DNA from: Neoarius graeffei | Lineage: Eukaryota > Chordata > Actinopteri > Siluriformes > Ariidae | NCBI RefSeq assembly: GCF_027579695.1 | Contig: NC_083575.1 | Location: 36,121,382 to 36,185,381 of the forward strand | DNA: 64,000 nt | Direction: 5' to 3' | Shown: positions 11,186 through 20,785 of the stretch, in pieces | How the letters are laid out: each line of letters begins with the position of its first letter | Position numbering within the stretch: the first letter of the stretch is position 1 | The notes under the pieces: generated by a model | Database searches by the model: none | What the model was told of the DNA's origin: nothing | Seen by the model: the letters and a program-made list of their open reading frames with translations, nothing else | Made by a program: the position numbers and the translations under genes

Positions 11186-11656
11186 TCACATCAAAGTCCT
11201 TCCCATGCCACGTGGTGCATAGGGCGGCGCCGATCTCAGTTTCCATAGTCCTCGGCCTTTCGCCTATTACATAGCTAGGGTTACAGTGGCGGGCTAGTCC
11301 TCTGGTAACCGTGAGAGTTTGACTCCCCACTCGCATCTGTATTGCAGCGTGCCTTGCCAGACGGCAGTAGGTACCATTTTTATGATGGTCCTTGGTATGA
11401 CCCGACCGTGAGTAGAACTTGCGATCGAGAGGCGGACACTCTAACCACTAGGCCACTAGCCAGTGTGTGTATATATACAAATAAATTAAAGCAAAGAGTC
11501 ATGTCACGCCAAATATTGACTTTGTTTAATTTATTGTGGCTTTCTGCTGTTTATCGTATTTTTTTTTTTTTTAATGTTGAAACATTTCATTTCTTTTCAC
11601 CCATTTTTGGTCTATAGCATTTTCTTACATGTGCCTAAGACTTTTGGACAATACTG
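10787..11656. mobile_element. MITE of the CAGTACTGTGC family, reverse orientation
   Basis: Ends CAGTACTGTGCGAAAGTC and GACTTTTGGACAATACTG are inverted and flanked by TA. The internal sequence is the reverse complement of the copies at 32311-32849 and 44529-45815 (for example the AACTGCACTCA and GCTGTTTATCGTA segments). A (TA)n tract and a tRNA-type SINE interrupt it at about 11150-11480. Tc1/mariner-type by terminus and TA duplication. Confidence 0.85.
11184..11478 (-). mobile_element. Second tRNA-derived SINE-like repeat
   Basis: Read on the minus strand it begins near TGGCCTAGTGGTTAGAG, a good Pol III A box, followed about 35 bases later by a B-box-like AGTTCTACTC. The remainder is not the V-SINE core. 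It is bordered by TA-rich microsatellite on both sides, so exact ends and duplications cannot be set. Confidence 0.55.
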
Positions 11657-11658
11657 TA

Positions 11659-12772
11659 TATACATAGCCACGATTTGAGTAAGATTTGCAGGTTTGAGAT
11701 ATCAGTCCTCTTTGAGGGAGAATTTCTATAAATTGCAGTGTTTTATTTGAGGGAAACAACTATGAAATAAGGAAAACTTTATGTCTGTCTCAAAGGCTTC
11801 TGCTGTCAGCCTGCTCTAATCAATCTTGTTATCCTCAACATAACCTTCATCCCTACGGAGTGAAGGTATCAACTAAGCATCAATAGATGACAGAGAGGTG
11901 AACAAGAGATGATAATGCATTAAATGGATAGCTTGAAAGCAACAAAAGTTCTCCAGTCTCCTGTCCGAGGCATAGATCTCTAGAACTGCACAAATGTTGT
12001 TCCAGTACTGTGCCTCCACATTTCTTCTTGCAATCTTCTTGCCATCACATCCCATTAATAATGGACAGTTTAATTCTCTGTGTTTCACATAGTGCAAGGA
12101 AAGAGGTTAACTAAACTGAAGACCAAAGCTTTTAATAGTCTGGTATCCTTTCATTGACATTGACATGCAGCCTACGGTATGCTCACTGCGAGCCTGTCAT
12201 ACTTCATTTTGTGTGGCTGAAGATAATTGAATAATCCCCCTCTACCTCCTTTTAAAGGCCTGGGGTCTATCTGGCAGGGGGACTAAGAGGTATTGAGGGA
12301 ATCACGATTGATGAAGAAGAAGAGCAGAGGTGCTGGTGCTGGGTAATGGAGATCACACCTGAGCTTTCCTGATAATGACAGTTGCTTCTCTACATTGGAG
12401 GAAATATATGCCATATTCCAATCTAAATCAGACAGAGCTTGCATTAGCAGATTAAAAAAGAAGTGCGTCGGAACATTATTTTAGAAATCTTTCCACAAGG
12501 CTAAAGTTAAGGTTAAGATAACAAAAAAACAAAAACAAAGCAACAACAAAAAATCATGTGATTGTGACGTTTTTACTTTCATGCAGGTGCGAGCGTTTAT
12601 ATTTGAAGATCACAGGACAAAGAAATGTTAATTGAACCACGTTCATTCACACAAACATATGGCACTGCATGACACATTTACACAGTAGCTGCTTGGTCAG
12701 AGTTGCAGTGGTTTAAATTAGGCTCCTTGATTGTTCATATTTGAACACTCTTGTTTAGGCCACACCCACTTT
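11659..12772. other. Complex non-coding sequence
   Basis: About 1.1 kb without repeat signature or convincing frame. The part near 12150-12500 is compositionally complex and not AT-simple, unlike most spacers here. Confidence 0.45.
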
Positions 12773-12877
12773 GGGCTCAAATCATCTCATCTCATTATCT
12801 CTAGCCGCTTTATCCTTCTACAGGGTCGCAGGCAAGCTGGAGCCTATCCCAGCTGACTACGGGCGAAAGGCGGGGTA

Positions 12878-13912
12878 TGGAGCACTTGCATGTGACGTCA
12901 CAGCCGATCCAGATTGTGACAGACGCCATCTTGTCGGTCAAACGCCATATTTCCGCCTTCTACTTCTGGTTCTACTTCTACCTTTTCTTCTGGAAAACCC
13001 TACTATATACAATTCTACTACAACGGCTGCGGCTACAAGCTCTCCCTACCTGTGCACGGTTTTTATGTTTTTTGTGCGTATTTTTGCGTGTTGTTCGTCT
13101 GTACCGGACTTCAATATCCACTACAACCGTATGGACTTACTGGACATGGGTTTCCAGCAGAAAATGACGGTTTGTAGCGATTTCCATCGCATGCACAACA
13201 TTCCGGACGAGAAAAAAAAAAAACATTCCGGACGAGATAGCGAGACCAGCGGGGTCTCCGTGGATTGTTATTGGAAGCAAAGTGAAGGAGGCAGCGCCGG
13301 GAGCGGAAGCAAAAGCGAGGCTGTTGAGCCGGCCTGTTGACTAAGCTCAGAAAACAGCCACTCAAATCTCCACTGCTAAGCCTCTACCTCTCCAACACCA
13401 GGTAAACAAGACGGACGATTTGGAATTACAGCTGGAATTACCTTATTCTATTCTATAATCGGCTGGTCAGTGCTATACTCAATACTTAAGTGACTTACCC
13501 ATCCAGTGAGGATCATTTTCTTGTTTACAAGATGCCACATCTGAGTCGCTGACAAATCCTGAATTTCTGTAAAGATAACTGTCCAGAGATTTATAAGCAC
13601 GCAGTGCTTCACCACTGAACAGCGAGGGAAAGTTAATGAGATAATTATACACGTCTGGGTATTCCACCTCTGGCAGTTCAAAATCCACTGACACGGTCAT
13701 GAAAACTCCGTCCGGAAAGCCATAAGGGTCACTAATCTGTAGATCGTTTATTTTAGACATATATCTAGTTATCTGTTCATTAGAAAAATGAGCCATGTAG
13801 TCCGTCAGTTGAAATTGATCCATTCTGTACACGAGTGCAGCAATATTCAGCTGTGCTGTTGACCGACAAGATGGCGGCTGTGTACTTTCCGGTCACGTGA
13901 CTGCAAGATCTC
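12878..13912. mobile_element. ISL2EU-type DNA transposon (Harbinger-related), internally deleted
   Basis: TA flanks each side (12876-12877, 13913-13914). Imperfect inverted termini contain ACTTGCATGTGACGTCAC at left and the complement of TCTTGCAGTCACGTGAC at right; GCCATCTTGTCGGTC just inside the left end and GACCGACAAGATGGCG just inside the right end also pair. The minus strand carries the first coding exon of the family's second, YqaJ-nuclease/SWIM-type gene. The THAP-DDE transposase is absent, so the copy is non-autonomous. Confidence 0.75.
13479..13820 (-). pseudogene. First exon of ISL2EU YqaJ/SWIM-type protein
   Basis: Starts MDQFQLTDYMAHFSNEQI and continues through NDLQISDPYGFPDGVF, an N-terminus I associate with the accessory nuclease-like protein of fish ISL2EU elements. 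After NSGFVSD the expected sequence continues in the neighbouring frame (MWHLVNKKMILTG), pointing to a one-base frameshift near 13540. A consensus splice donor (GTAAGT on the minus strand, complement at about 13492-13498) follows. The downstream exons with the YqaJ core are missing. Confidence 0.65.
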
Positions 13913-14189
13913 TATACCCTGGACAAGTCACCAGGTCATCACAGGGCTGACACATAGACACAGACAACCATTCACACTCACATCTACGGTCAATTTAGTC
14001 ACCAGTTAACCTAACCTGCATGTCTTTGGACTGTGGGGGAAACCGGAGCACCCGGAGGAAACCCACGCGGAGAACATGCAAACTCCGCACAGAAAGGCCC
14101 TCGCCAGCCCCGGGGCTCGAACCCGGACCTTCTTGCTGTGAGGCGACAGCGCTAACCACTACACCACCACGCCGCCCGGGCTCAAATCA

Positions 14190-14447
14190 GAATACAGATA
14201 AAGATATGAATATTTTTGAGCACCAACCACATACAGATATAGATTGTGTCATAGCACTACACCCTTACTGTGCACTAATAGTGTGACTGGCTAAATTGGG
14301 CAACATCCTAAACCCACACTGCAAACTCTTGCCTAATACAGCAGTCTTACACACACACACACACACAATGATATGCACAACTGACTTGCAGCAAAACCAC
14401 TTTCCCTCAAACAGCATTATAGTTCTGCAATATGCACAGTAAATCTG
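14190..14447. other. Spacer with a CA microsatellite
   Basis: A (CA)n tract at about 14349-14368; nothing else recognised. Confidence 0.6.
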
Positions 14448-14569
14448 TCACAGCTCATGTCTGTCCTGCTTGACTTTCCTGAATCTGAAGCGGGTCTTGG
14501 ACATCTTGGAGATGATCCCAGTACCAATCTGGCCCTTCCGTGCCAGCGGGAAGCGTGCCAGCATGGCAT
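14448..14569 (-). CDS. Candidate terminal coding exon, unrecognised
   Basis: On the minus strand a pyrimidine-rich tract ending CACTGCAG (acceptor AG at 14571-14570) precedes an open frame reading AMLARFPLARKGQIG and ending KVKQDRHEL before TGA at 14450-14448. Composition is GC-richer than the surroundings and the frame stays open upstream to 14780. A second possible acceptor (CTCCCTCAG) lies at 14637, giving a longer exon. The sequence resembles no transposon protein in the window and I do not recognise the family. No partner exon is identified, so it could be a chance frame. Confidence 0.3.
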
Positions 14570-15130
14570 CTGCAGTGGGAGAGAGTGACACTGCGACAAC
14601 AGTTGTAGGCGGACGAGTGAGATGGAGAGAGATGGTCTGAGGGAGAAAGACAGAGCCACAGCAGTTCTTCAGTACTGCCAGCCGTGTCAGGCCATTAAAA
14701 CGCCAAACGATGATGAATGAGAGGGGATGGGTCTGTCGGAAACAGCCCCCATCATCACGCTCACCCTTCTCAATCCTCATTTCGCTTCTATCCTCATATC
14801 ATCCATATCCAGAAAGCTGTTGCACCTCAGCCGTGGATGCTAATACTGCTCATAATTCACTGGTTAGGAACTGTTGGGTAGCAAAAATATCACAGCAAAA
14901 AGTGTAATAGGGATGTTTGTTCAAAAAATAATTTTCACTCAAGATTTTCTAGGATTTTTATGCATTTTCTGAGTAACAGAAATAGAAGTGAGTAGGAACT
15001 TCTTGATTAATTCTTGCTGGTGATAGATGTTCTTTCACAGCCATTATGGCCATATTTATGGAGTAGGTCACCATGTAAACAGAAGAGACTGAATGCCTTA
15101 CTTCTGAAGCAAGATTCACAGTCATGTTAA
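14570..15130. other. Non-coding flank of the candidate exon
   Basis: Apart from the upstream open frame noted for the candidate exon, nothing is recognised. Confidence 0.45.
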
Positions 15131-15592
15131 TATAACCCTGATTCCAAAAAAAGTTGGGACGTGTAAATAAAAACAGAACACAATGATTGGCAAATCCTTT
15201 TCAATCTATATTCAATTGAGCATAATACAAAGACAAGATATATAATGTTGACTTTAATAGTTAATGTTTAAATTTTATTGTTTTTGTAAATATATGGTCA
15301 TTCTGATTTATGTCTGCAACATGTTCCAAAAAATTTCAGGACGGGGCAACAAAAGACTGGGAAAGTTGTGGAATTCTCAAAACACACCTGTTTAGAACAT
15401 TCTCCAGGTAAACAGGTTAAATGGTAATTGGAAAGGCTCAGCCATTCACAAGCAAGAATGGCATGAGCTTCACCACTTTGTGAAATACAGTGTAGGTAAA
15501 TAGTCCAACAGTTTAAGAACAATGTTTCTCAATGTACAGTTGCAAGGAATTTAGGGATTTCACCATCAACAAACCATATTATCATTGAAAGT

Positions 15593-16082
15593 TGTTAGGG
15601 TTTTGCTGGGATTCGAACCTGGTTCGTTGGTGTGATGATCCAGCAAACCCCCACTAGGCCACCAGGGGAATGACTCAAATGCAGAGGCGTGAGGCGGAAG
15701 TAGAAAAAGTAACAAAAGGTTTATTTATACTATGTACACTATATACAATCCAGGGCAAAACAAAAAAACAAAAAGTATAATTCAAAAAGAAAAAAGGCAA
15801 AAATGCAAAAGCTCAGAAGATCCACAAAACACAGTACAAAGGAAACTGGAGATAAACATAACAGCACAAAGACTCCGTGACAAGAGGACTGAACTCAGGG
15901 GTATAAATACACAAACTAATTAAGGACACAGGTGAAGATAATTAGGACTAACAGGCAATTAACAAAAAAAAAAACAAACACAAAACACAGGAACAGTGGC
16001 GGCCTCTAGAGGCCAAAATAAATATGACACGAAAAGGAAATAACAGCGGCCTCTAGAGGCCAAAACAGTCCAAGTCCTAACA
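15593..16082 (-). repeat. 3' LTR of the gypsy element
   Basis: 490 bp, TG...CA. Its inner edge abuts a polypurine tract (16083-16096). The TATA and transcription-start motifs of the 5' LTR are also present here (complement of ACGGAGTCTTT at 15868-15878). Confidence 0.95.
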
Positions 16083-18175
16083 GGACCCCCCCCTCTAGGA
16101 GCGTCTCCTGACGTTCCCAGGGCGATCCGGATGGGCCGAATGGAAGTCCCGACAGTTCTTTATCCAGGACATCCCGAGCAGGAACCCAGCAGCGCTCCTC
16201 AGGACCATAGCCCTCCCAGTCCACCAGATATTGCAACCCGCCGCGGACCCGGCGGGAGTCAAGCAGGCGATGCACAGTGAACACAGTCTGCCCCTGGAAG
16301 ATGCGGGGGGGTGGGGGGTTCCTAGGGGCAGGGGCATACGTAGACGTCAGTACAGGCCGCAACAGGGAAACATGGAAAGTGGGGTTGATCCTCAGAGTCC
16401 GGGGCAACTGGAGCCGGTAGGAGACAGGGTTCACCCTGCGCACCACCTTGAAGGGGCCAATGTAGCGAGGAGCAAGCTTGCGGTTCTCCACCCGCAGCGG
16501 AAGGTCCTTAGTGGACAGCCAAACCCGCTGCCCAGGGCGGAAAGTGTGTGCAGGTCTTCTGTGGCGGTTGGCCTGAGTCTGGTTGGTTCTGGAGGTCTGT
16601 ATGAGGGTCTTCCTGACCTTGCTCCAGGTCTTGCGACACCGTCTCACATATTGGTTGACCGAGGGCACCCCCGCGTCCTCCTCCTGGTCCGGGAACAGAG
16701 GTGGCTGGAACCCGAATTGGCACTGGAATGGCGACAGCTTGGTGGCCGATGACTGCAGGGTGTTGTGGGCGTACTCTGCCCATGGCAGCCAGGTGCTCCA
16801 TGATGTCGGGTTATCCATAGCCAGGCCTCGCAGGGTGGTTTCCAGGTCCTGGTTGAGCCTCTCTGTCTGACCATTGGACTGTGGGTGAAACCCAGAGGAG
16901 AGGCTGGCAGTGGCTCCGATGACCTTGCAGAACCCGTGCCACACTCGGGAGGAGAACTGGGGCCCTCGGTCTGAGACGATGTCCTGTGGAAGACCAAAGA
17001 CTCGGAAGACATGATTAAATATAAGTTTCGCTGTTTCAAGAGCAGAGGGGAGTTTGCACAGAGGTATGAAGCGGCAGGCCTTGGAGAATCTGTCAACAAT
17101 GACCAAAATGACCATGTTACCTTGTGACTCAGGGAGACCCGTGATGAAGTCGACTGCCACGTGGGACCAGGGACGCCGGGGAATGGTCAGAGGATGCAGG
17201 AGACCCTGGGGACGCTGTCGTGGGTTCTTGGTTCTGGTGCAAACCTCACAGGACAGGACAAATGACCTTACTTCCTGCTCCATGTTAGGCCACCAGAAGC
17301 GTCTTTTCAGGAAGTCCAGGGTCCTCCGAGCTCCCGGGTGGGCGGTGAGAGGGGAAGAGTGACCCCACTGGAGAACCTTGGCCCGGGCTTGATGTGGGAC
17401 GTACAAGAGGCCCGGTGGCCCCGTCCCAGGACCGGGGTCCTGGCGTTGGGCTCGTCGAACAGCCTCCTCAATACCCCAGCGGACAGGGGCCACAATCCGG
17501 GACACCGGGATAATAGGCCCGACTTCATTCTCCCTGTTAGTGGCAGAGAACAGCCTGGACAGTGCGTCAGGTTTGGTGTTCTTGGAGCCGGGACGGTACG
17601 AGAGGGTGAAGTCAAACCGACTGAAAAACAGGGCCCACCTAGCCTGTCGAGGGTTCAGTCTCTTGGCTTGCTGGAGGTACTCCAGGTTCTTGTGGTCAGT
17701 CCAAACCAGGAATGGATGTTGCGCTCCCTCCAGCCAGTGCCTCCACTCCTCAAGGGCCAGTTTGACCGCTAACAGTTCTCGATCCCCCACATCGTACCGG
17801 GACTCCGCAGGACTCAGGCGGTGGGAGAAGTAAGCGCAGGGGTGCAGCTTTCCTTCCGAACGTTGAGAGAGTACCGCGCCGACACCACTGTCCGAGGCGT
17901 CTTTGAGGTATTCCTCCATAGCCTTGCGTTCTGGCTGAGAGAGGGAAAACAGTCTGCCACGAGGAGGGGTAGTCCCAGGGAGCAAATCGATGGCACAGTC
18001 GTAGGCCCGGTGCGGAGGAAGAACGGCGGCCCTGCTCTTGCTGAATACCTCCTTGAGATCCCAGTACTCTGTGGGAACTTGAGATAACTCGGTGAGATCA
18101 GGGGGCTCGGCAGGAGACACAGGAGAGCTAGAGAGCAGACAAGAGGCATGGCATGCAGGGCCCATTCCACAACCT
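16006..18175 (-). pseudogene. Gypsy pol: deleted RT, RNase H, integrase, chromodomain
   Basis: One long open frame, in phase from about 18175. It begins with the pre-RT segment ([20 protein letters not shown]) and goes to [11 protein letters not shown], then jumps straight to [18 protein letters not shown], the start of RNase H. The RT fingers and palm with the YxDD catalytic site are missing in frame. RNase H continues to the [10 protein letters not shown] block. Integrase follows: zinc region with CEVC, first Asp in AVDFITGLP, second in [11 protein letters not shown], Glu in [13 protein letters not shown]. Then come a GPF-type module (RYIGPFKVV) and a chromodomain ([17 protein letters not shown]). 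The frame runs 77 bases into the 3' LTR. Confidence 0.92.
16083..16096 (-). promoter_or_regulatory. Polypurine tract
   Basis: Minus-strand AGAGGGGGGGGTCC lies directly before the 3' LTR, the expected place for plus-strand DNA priming in reverse transcription. Confidence 0.75.
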
Positions 18176-18647
18176 GGCTTGTTACCCAGTCTATGCGAGG
18201 GTTGTGGCGAGTAAGCCAAGGAAGGCCTAGAATAACTGGGAACTCAGGTGAAGGAATCAGGTGCAGGGATATTTCTTCCTTGTGACCTTGAGACTGGAGG
18301 AAGACTGGAGAAGTAACTTGAGTGACTCTTCCATCACCTAACGCTTGGCCATCGAGGGCAGACACAGACAGAGGGACTTCAAGAGGTGCAGTAGGTATAT
18401 TGATGCTTTGGGCGAAGTGAATATCCATAAAGTTCCCAGCCGCCCCTGAGTCTATCAAAGCTTGACAAGAGTGGACAGACTCACCCCAGGAGATGGAGAC
18501 CGGGATGTAGATTCCTTGGCCAGGGAGTCCGGGAGAGAGGGTAGGCCCCGTCACAACCCTCCCTCGGCTGGACGGGGCGGTCCTTTTCCCAAGAGTTCGG
18601 GACATGATGCTCGGAAGTGACCAGGCTTGCCACAGTAGATGCAGCAC
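18162..18647 (-). CDS. Protease region of gypsy pol
   Basis: An open frame overlapping the end of gag in a different phase. It contains the aspartic protease motif [13 protein letters not shown], then [20 protein letters not shown] and HNPRIDW, the usual lead into the RT part of chromoviral pol. Near 18160 the phase changes: a run reading GGGCCC on the minus strand appears to have lost one G, because the following [13 protein letters not shown] pol sequence is in another frame. The open frame formally continues to 17814 but is out of phase there. Inferred: -1 frameshift from gag, then an inactivating one-base deletion. Confidence 0.8.
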
Positions 18648-19570
18648 TTGTCCCTCCTTCTGCGCTCCCTCTCAGATGCGGAGAGGCGAGTACGACCCAC
18701 TTGCATGGGTTCTGGACAGTCACTGAAGGAGGTAGACGGTCTCCAGGTAGAGGTAGGGAGGCTGGGGGGGCTCAAGGCTTGGTGGCGTTCTCTCATCCTG
18801 TTGTCCAGACGAATAGCATGTGAGATGAGGGTTTCGAGGTCACTTGGGCATCCAATAGAGGCCAGACCATCCTTGATGGGGTCAGACAGACCATGGTGGA
18901 AGGCTGACACCAGGGCAGTCTCGTTCCATCCACTTACTGCTGCGAGTGTTCGGAACGAGATGGCGTAATCTGCGACGCTTCCTCCTTGCCAGATGGACAT
19001 GAGCTTTCGGGCTGCGTCGGTACTGATGTCTGCCTGATCGAAGACCCGAAGCATCTCTTCAGAAAACAGCTGGAAATCAAAGCACTCAGGTCCCTGTCTT
19101 TGCCAGATAGCAGTAGCCCAGGCTCGCGCCTTACCAGCTAATAAGGTGATCACAAAGGCAATCTTGCGGCGATCCGTAGTGTAGGTGGTAGGCTGAAGCT
19201 CAAAGGTGAGTTGACACTGGGTAAGGAACTCTCGGCACTCACTGTGCTTGCCGTCATACCTCTGTGGTGCAGGTAGGCTGGGTTCGCGAGGTGAAGAAGG
19301 CAGCATGGCAGGAGGCACTGGAGCAGGAGTGGGAGCTGGATCAGGAGCAGGAACTGGATCAGGAGCAGGAGATGCAGGCAGAGATGTCAGCTGTGCCAGG
19401 GTTTTCCCAATTTGCTGAAGCAGTTCCTCATGGCGAGCAAGGGCCTCACGTTGGCTGGTGAGCATACGTCCATGAGCGTCCATGGTCGCTCCGAAGCGTG
19501 TCAAAGCTGCCATAATTCCCTGAAGGTTGGCCGGGTAGACAGTTGAAGCAGCCTCTGCTGAGTCGGTCAT
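18551..19570 (-). CDS. Gag of chromodomain gypsy element
   Basis: An open frame of 339 residues starting MTDSAEAAS at 19570, one base after the primer-binding site, so there is practically no leader. Residues about 15-60 are predicted helical, followed by a Pro-rich linker (repeated PAPDP/PTPAP) and a capsid-like region with RYDGKHSECREFLTQCQLTF and DYAISFRTLA. The C-terminal zinc knuckle is [15 protein letters not shown] (CX2CX4HX4C). It forms the particle and binds RNA. The frame is intact. The next frame overlaps its 3' end, consistent with ribosomal frameshifting to pol. Confidence 0.93.
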   Translation of the reverse strand: MTDSAEAASTVYPANLQGIMAALTRFGATMDAHGRMLTSQREALARHEELLQQIGKTLAQLTSLPASPAPDPVPAPDPAPTPAPVPPAMLPSSPREPSLPAPQRYDGKHSECREFLTQCQLTFELQPTTYTTDRRKIAFVITLLAGKARAWATAIWQRQGPECFDFQLFSEEMLRVFDQADISTDAARKLMSIWQGGSVADYAISFRTLAAVSGWNETALVSAFHHGLSDPIKDGLASIGCPSDLETLISHAIRLDNRMRERHQALSPPSLPTSTWRPSTSFSDCPEPMQVGRTRLSASERERRRRDKCCIYCGKPGHFRASCPELLGKGPPRPAEGGL

Positions 19571-19571
19571 G

Positions 19572-19582
19572 ACGGAGTCTTT
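19572..19582 (-). promoter_or_regulatory. Self-priming type primer-binding site
   Basis: On the minus strand the 11 bases AAAGACTCCGT begin one base after the 5' LTR. They are exactly complementary to ACGGAGTCTTT inside the LTR (19869-19859 on the minus strand), which lies 31 bases after the start of a TATA box. This is the arrangement known for Tf1/sushi-type elements, where the mRNA 5' end folds back as primer. No tRNA-complementary site beginning TGG is seen. Assignment is inference from complementarity and spacing. Confidence 0.75.
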
Positions 19583-19583
19583 C

Positions 19584-20068
19584 TGTTAGGGTTTTGCTGG
19601 GATTCGAACCTGGTTCGTTGGTGTGATGATCCAGCAAACCCCCACTAGGCCACCAGGGGAATGACTCAAATGCAGAGGCGTGAGGCGGAAGTAGAAAAAG
19701 TAACAAAAGGTTTATTTATACTATGTACACTATATACAATCCAGGGCAAAACAAAAAAACAAAGAGTATAATTCAAAAAGAAAAAAGGCAAAAATGCAAA
19801 AGCTCAGAAGATCCACAAAACACAGTACAAAGGAAACTGGAGATAAACATAACAGCACAAAGACTCCGTGACAAGAGGACTGAACTCAGGGGTATAAATA
19901 CACAAACTAATTAAGGACACAGGTGAAGATAATTAGGACTAACAGGCAATTAACAAAAAAAAAACACAAAACACAGGAACAGTGGCGGCCTCTAGAGGCC
20001 AAAATAAATATGACACGAAAAGGAAATAACAGCGGCCTCTAGAGGCCAAAACAGTCCAAGTCCTAACA
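19584..20068 (-). repeat. 5' LTR of the gypsy element
   Basis: 485 bp. On the minus strand it contains a TATA-like TATTTATA (complement 19893-19900), a predicted start at 19869 and tRNA-like A and B boxes (19652-19642 and 19610-19600) before ending at the primer site. Confidence 0.95.
19859..19900 (-). promoter_or_regulatory. Predicted LTR promoter and start site
   Basis: Minus strand: TATTTATA at 19900-19893, then 23 bases to ACGGAGTCTTT beginning at 19869. TATA-to-start spacing is canonical for Pol II and coincides with the sequence complementary to the primer site. Confidence 0.65.
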
Positions 20069-20073
20069 AAAGT

Positions 20074-20785
20074 TTCAAAGAATCCAGAGAAAATCGCTGC
20101 ATGGAAGGAGCAAGGCCGAAAACCAACATCGAATGCCAGTGACCTTTAATCCCTCAGGTGGCACTGCATTAAAAACTGACATAACTGTATAAAGGAAATT
20201 ACTATATAATGAAATAAATGGCTCCAAGCTCATCTGAGATGGACTGACGCAAAGTGGAAAAGTGTGCTGGGGTCTGAGGAATCTACATTTCAAGTTGTTT
20301 ATGGAAATCATGGACATTGTGTCCTTCAGGCTGAAGAGGAAAAGGACCATCCAGATTGTTACCAGCACAAAGTACAGAAGTCAGCATCAGGTGATGGTAT
20401 GAGAGTGTGTTAGTGCCCATGGATAACGTGCACATCTGTGAAGGCACCATTAATGCTGAAAGGTACATACAGGTTTTGAAACAATATATGCCGCCATCCA
20501 GACATCTTTTTCAGGGATATCTCTGATTATTCCATCAAGACAATACCAAGCCACATTCTGAACGTGTTACAAGACTGTAGCTTCATAGTAAAAGAGTGCA
20601 GGTGCTAAACTGGCCTGCCGGCCTCCCATACGACAACAGAGACCCTGGACTGTTGAGCAACTTAAGTCGTATATCAGACAAGAATGGGAAAGAATTTCAT
20701 GGTCAAAACATCAACAATTATTATCCTCAGTTCCCAAACACTTACTGAATGTTGTTAAAAGAAAAGATGATGTAACACAGTGGTA
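20074..20785 (+). pseudogene. Transposase remnant of the 15.1-21.0 kb husk
   Basis: A plus-strand translation in changing frames gives KWKSVLGSEESTFQVVYGNHG (first 20 residues KWKSVLGSEESTFQVVYGNH), [27 protein letters not shown] and VVKRKDDVTQW-like segments. These match the order of the transposase at 26048-26977. The first catalytic Asp is replaced (SEES for SDES) and many stops are present. Confidence 0.75.

Larger units (their letters stand above)
12785..14177 (-). mobile_element. V-SINE copy, split by an ISL2EU-like transposon
   Basis: SINE halves at 12785-12877 and 13915-14177 are flanked by the 12-bp duplication GGGCTCAAATCA (12773-12784 and 14178-14189). The two halves join to a normal SINE when the internal element is removed. 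Confidence 0.93.
15593..20068 (-). mobile_element. Chromodomain Ty3/gypsy retrotransposon, nearly intact LTRs
   Basis: Runs on the minus strand. LTRs at 15593-16082 and 19584-20068 begin TGTTAG and end CTAACA and differ by essentially one SNP and one short A-tract indel. A 5-bp duplication AAAGT lies at 15588-15592 and 20069-20073. Contents: gag, protease, RNase H, integrase and a C-terminal chromodomain, as in sushi-type chromoviruses. The RT core is missing by an in-frame deletion and there is one frameshift, so this copy is not autonomous. Near-identical LTRs imply recent insertion. Confidence 0.93.

Noticed and set aside
12771..13340. 189-residue plus-strand frame
   Set aside because: Starts in SINE sequence and runs across the ISL2EU left end; a composite without homologous domain.
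16231..17833. Plus-strand frames opposite the gypsy pol
   Set aside because: Antisense shadows of GC-rich coding sequence on the minus strand.
19600..19660. tRNA gene in the LTR
   Set aside because: A and B boxes are good, but the acceptor and T stems do not pair, and the repeat is part of both LTRs.
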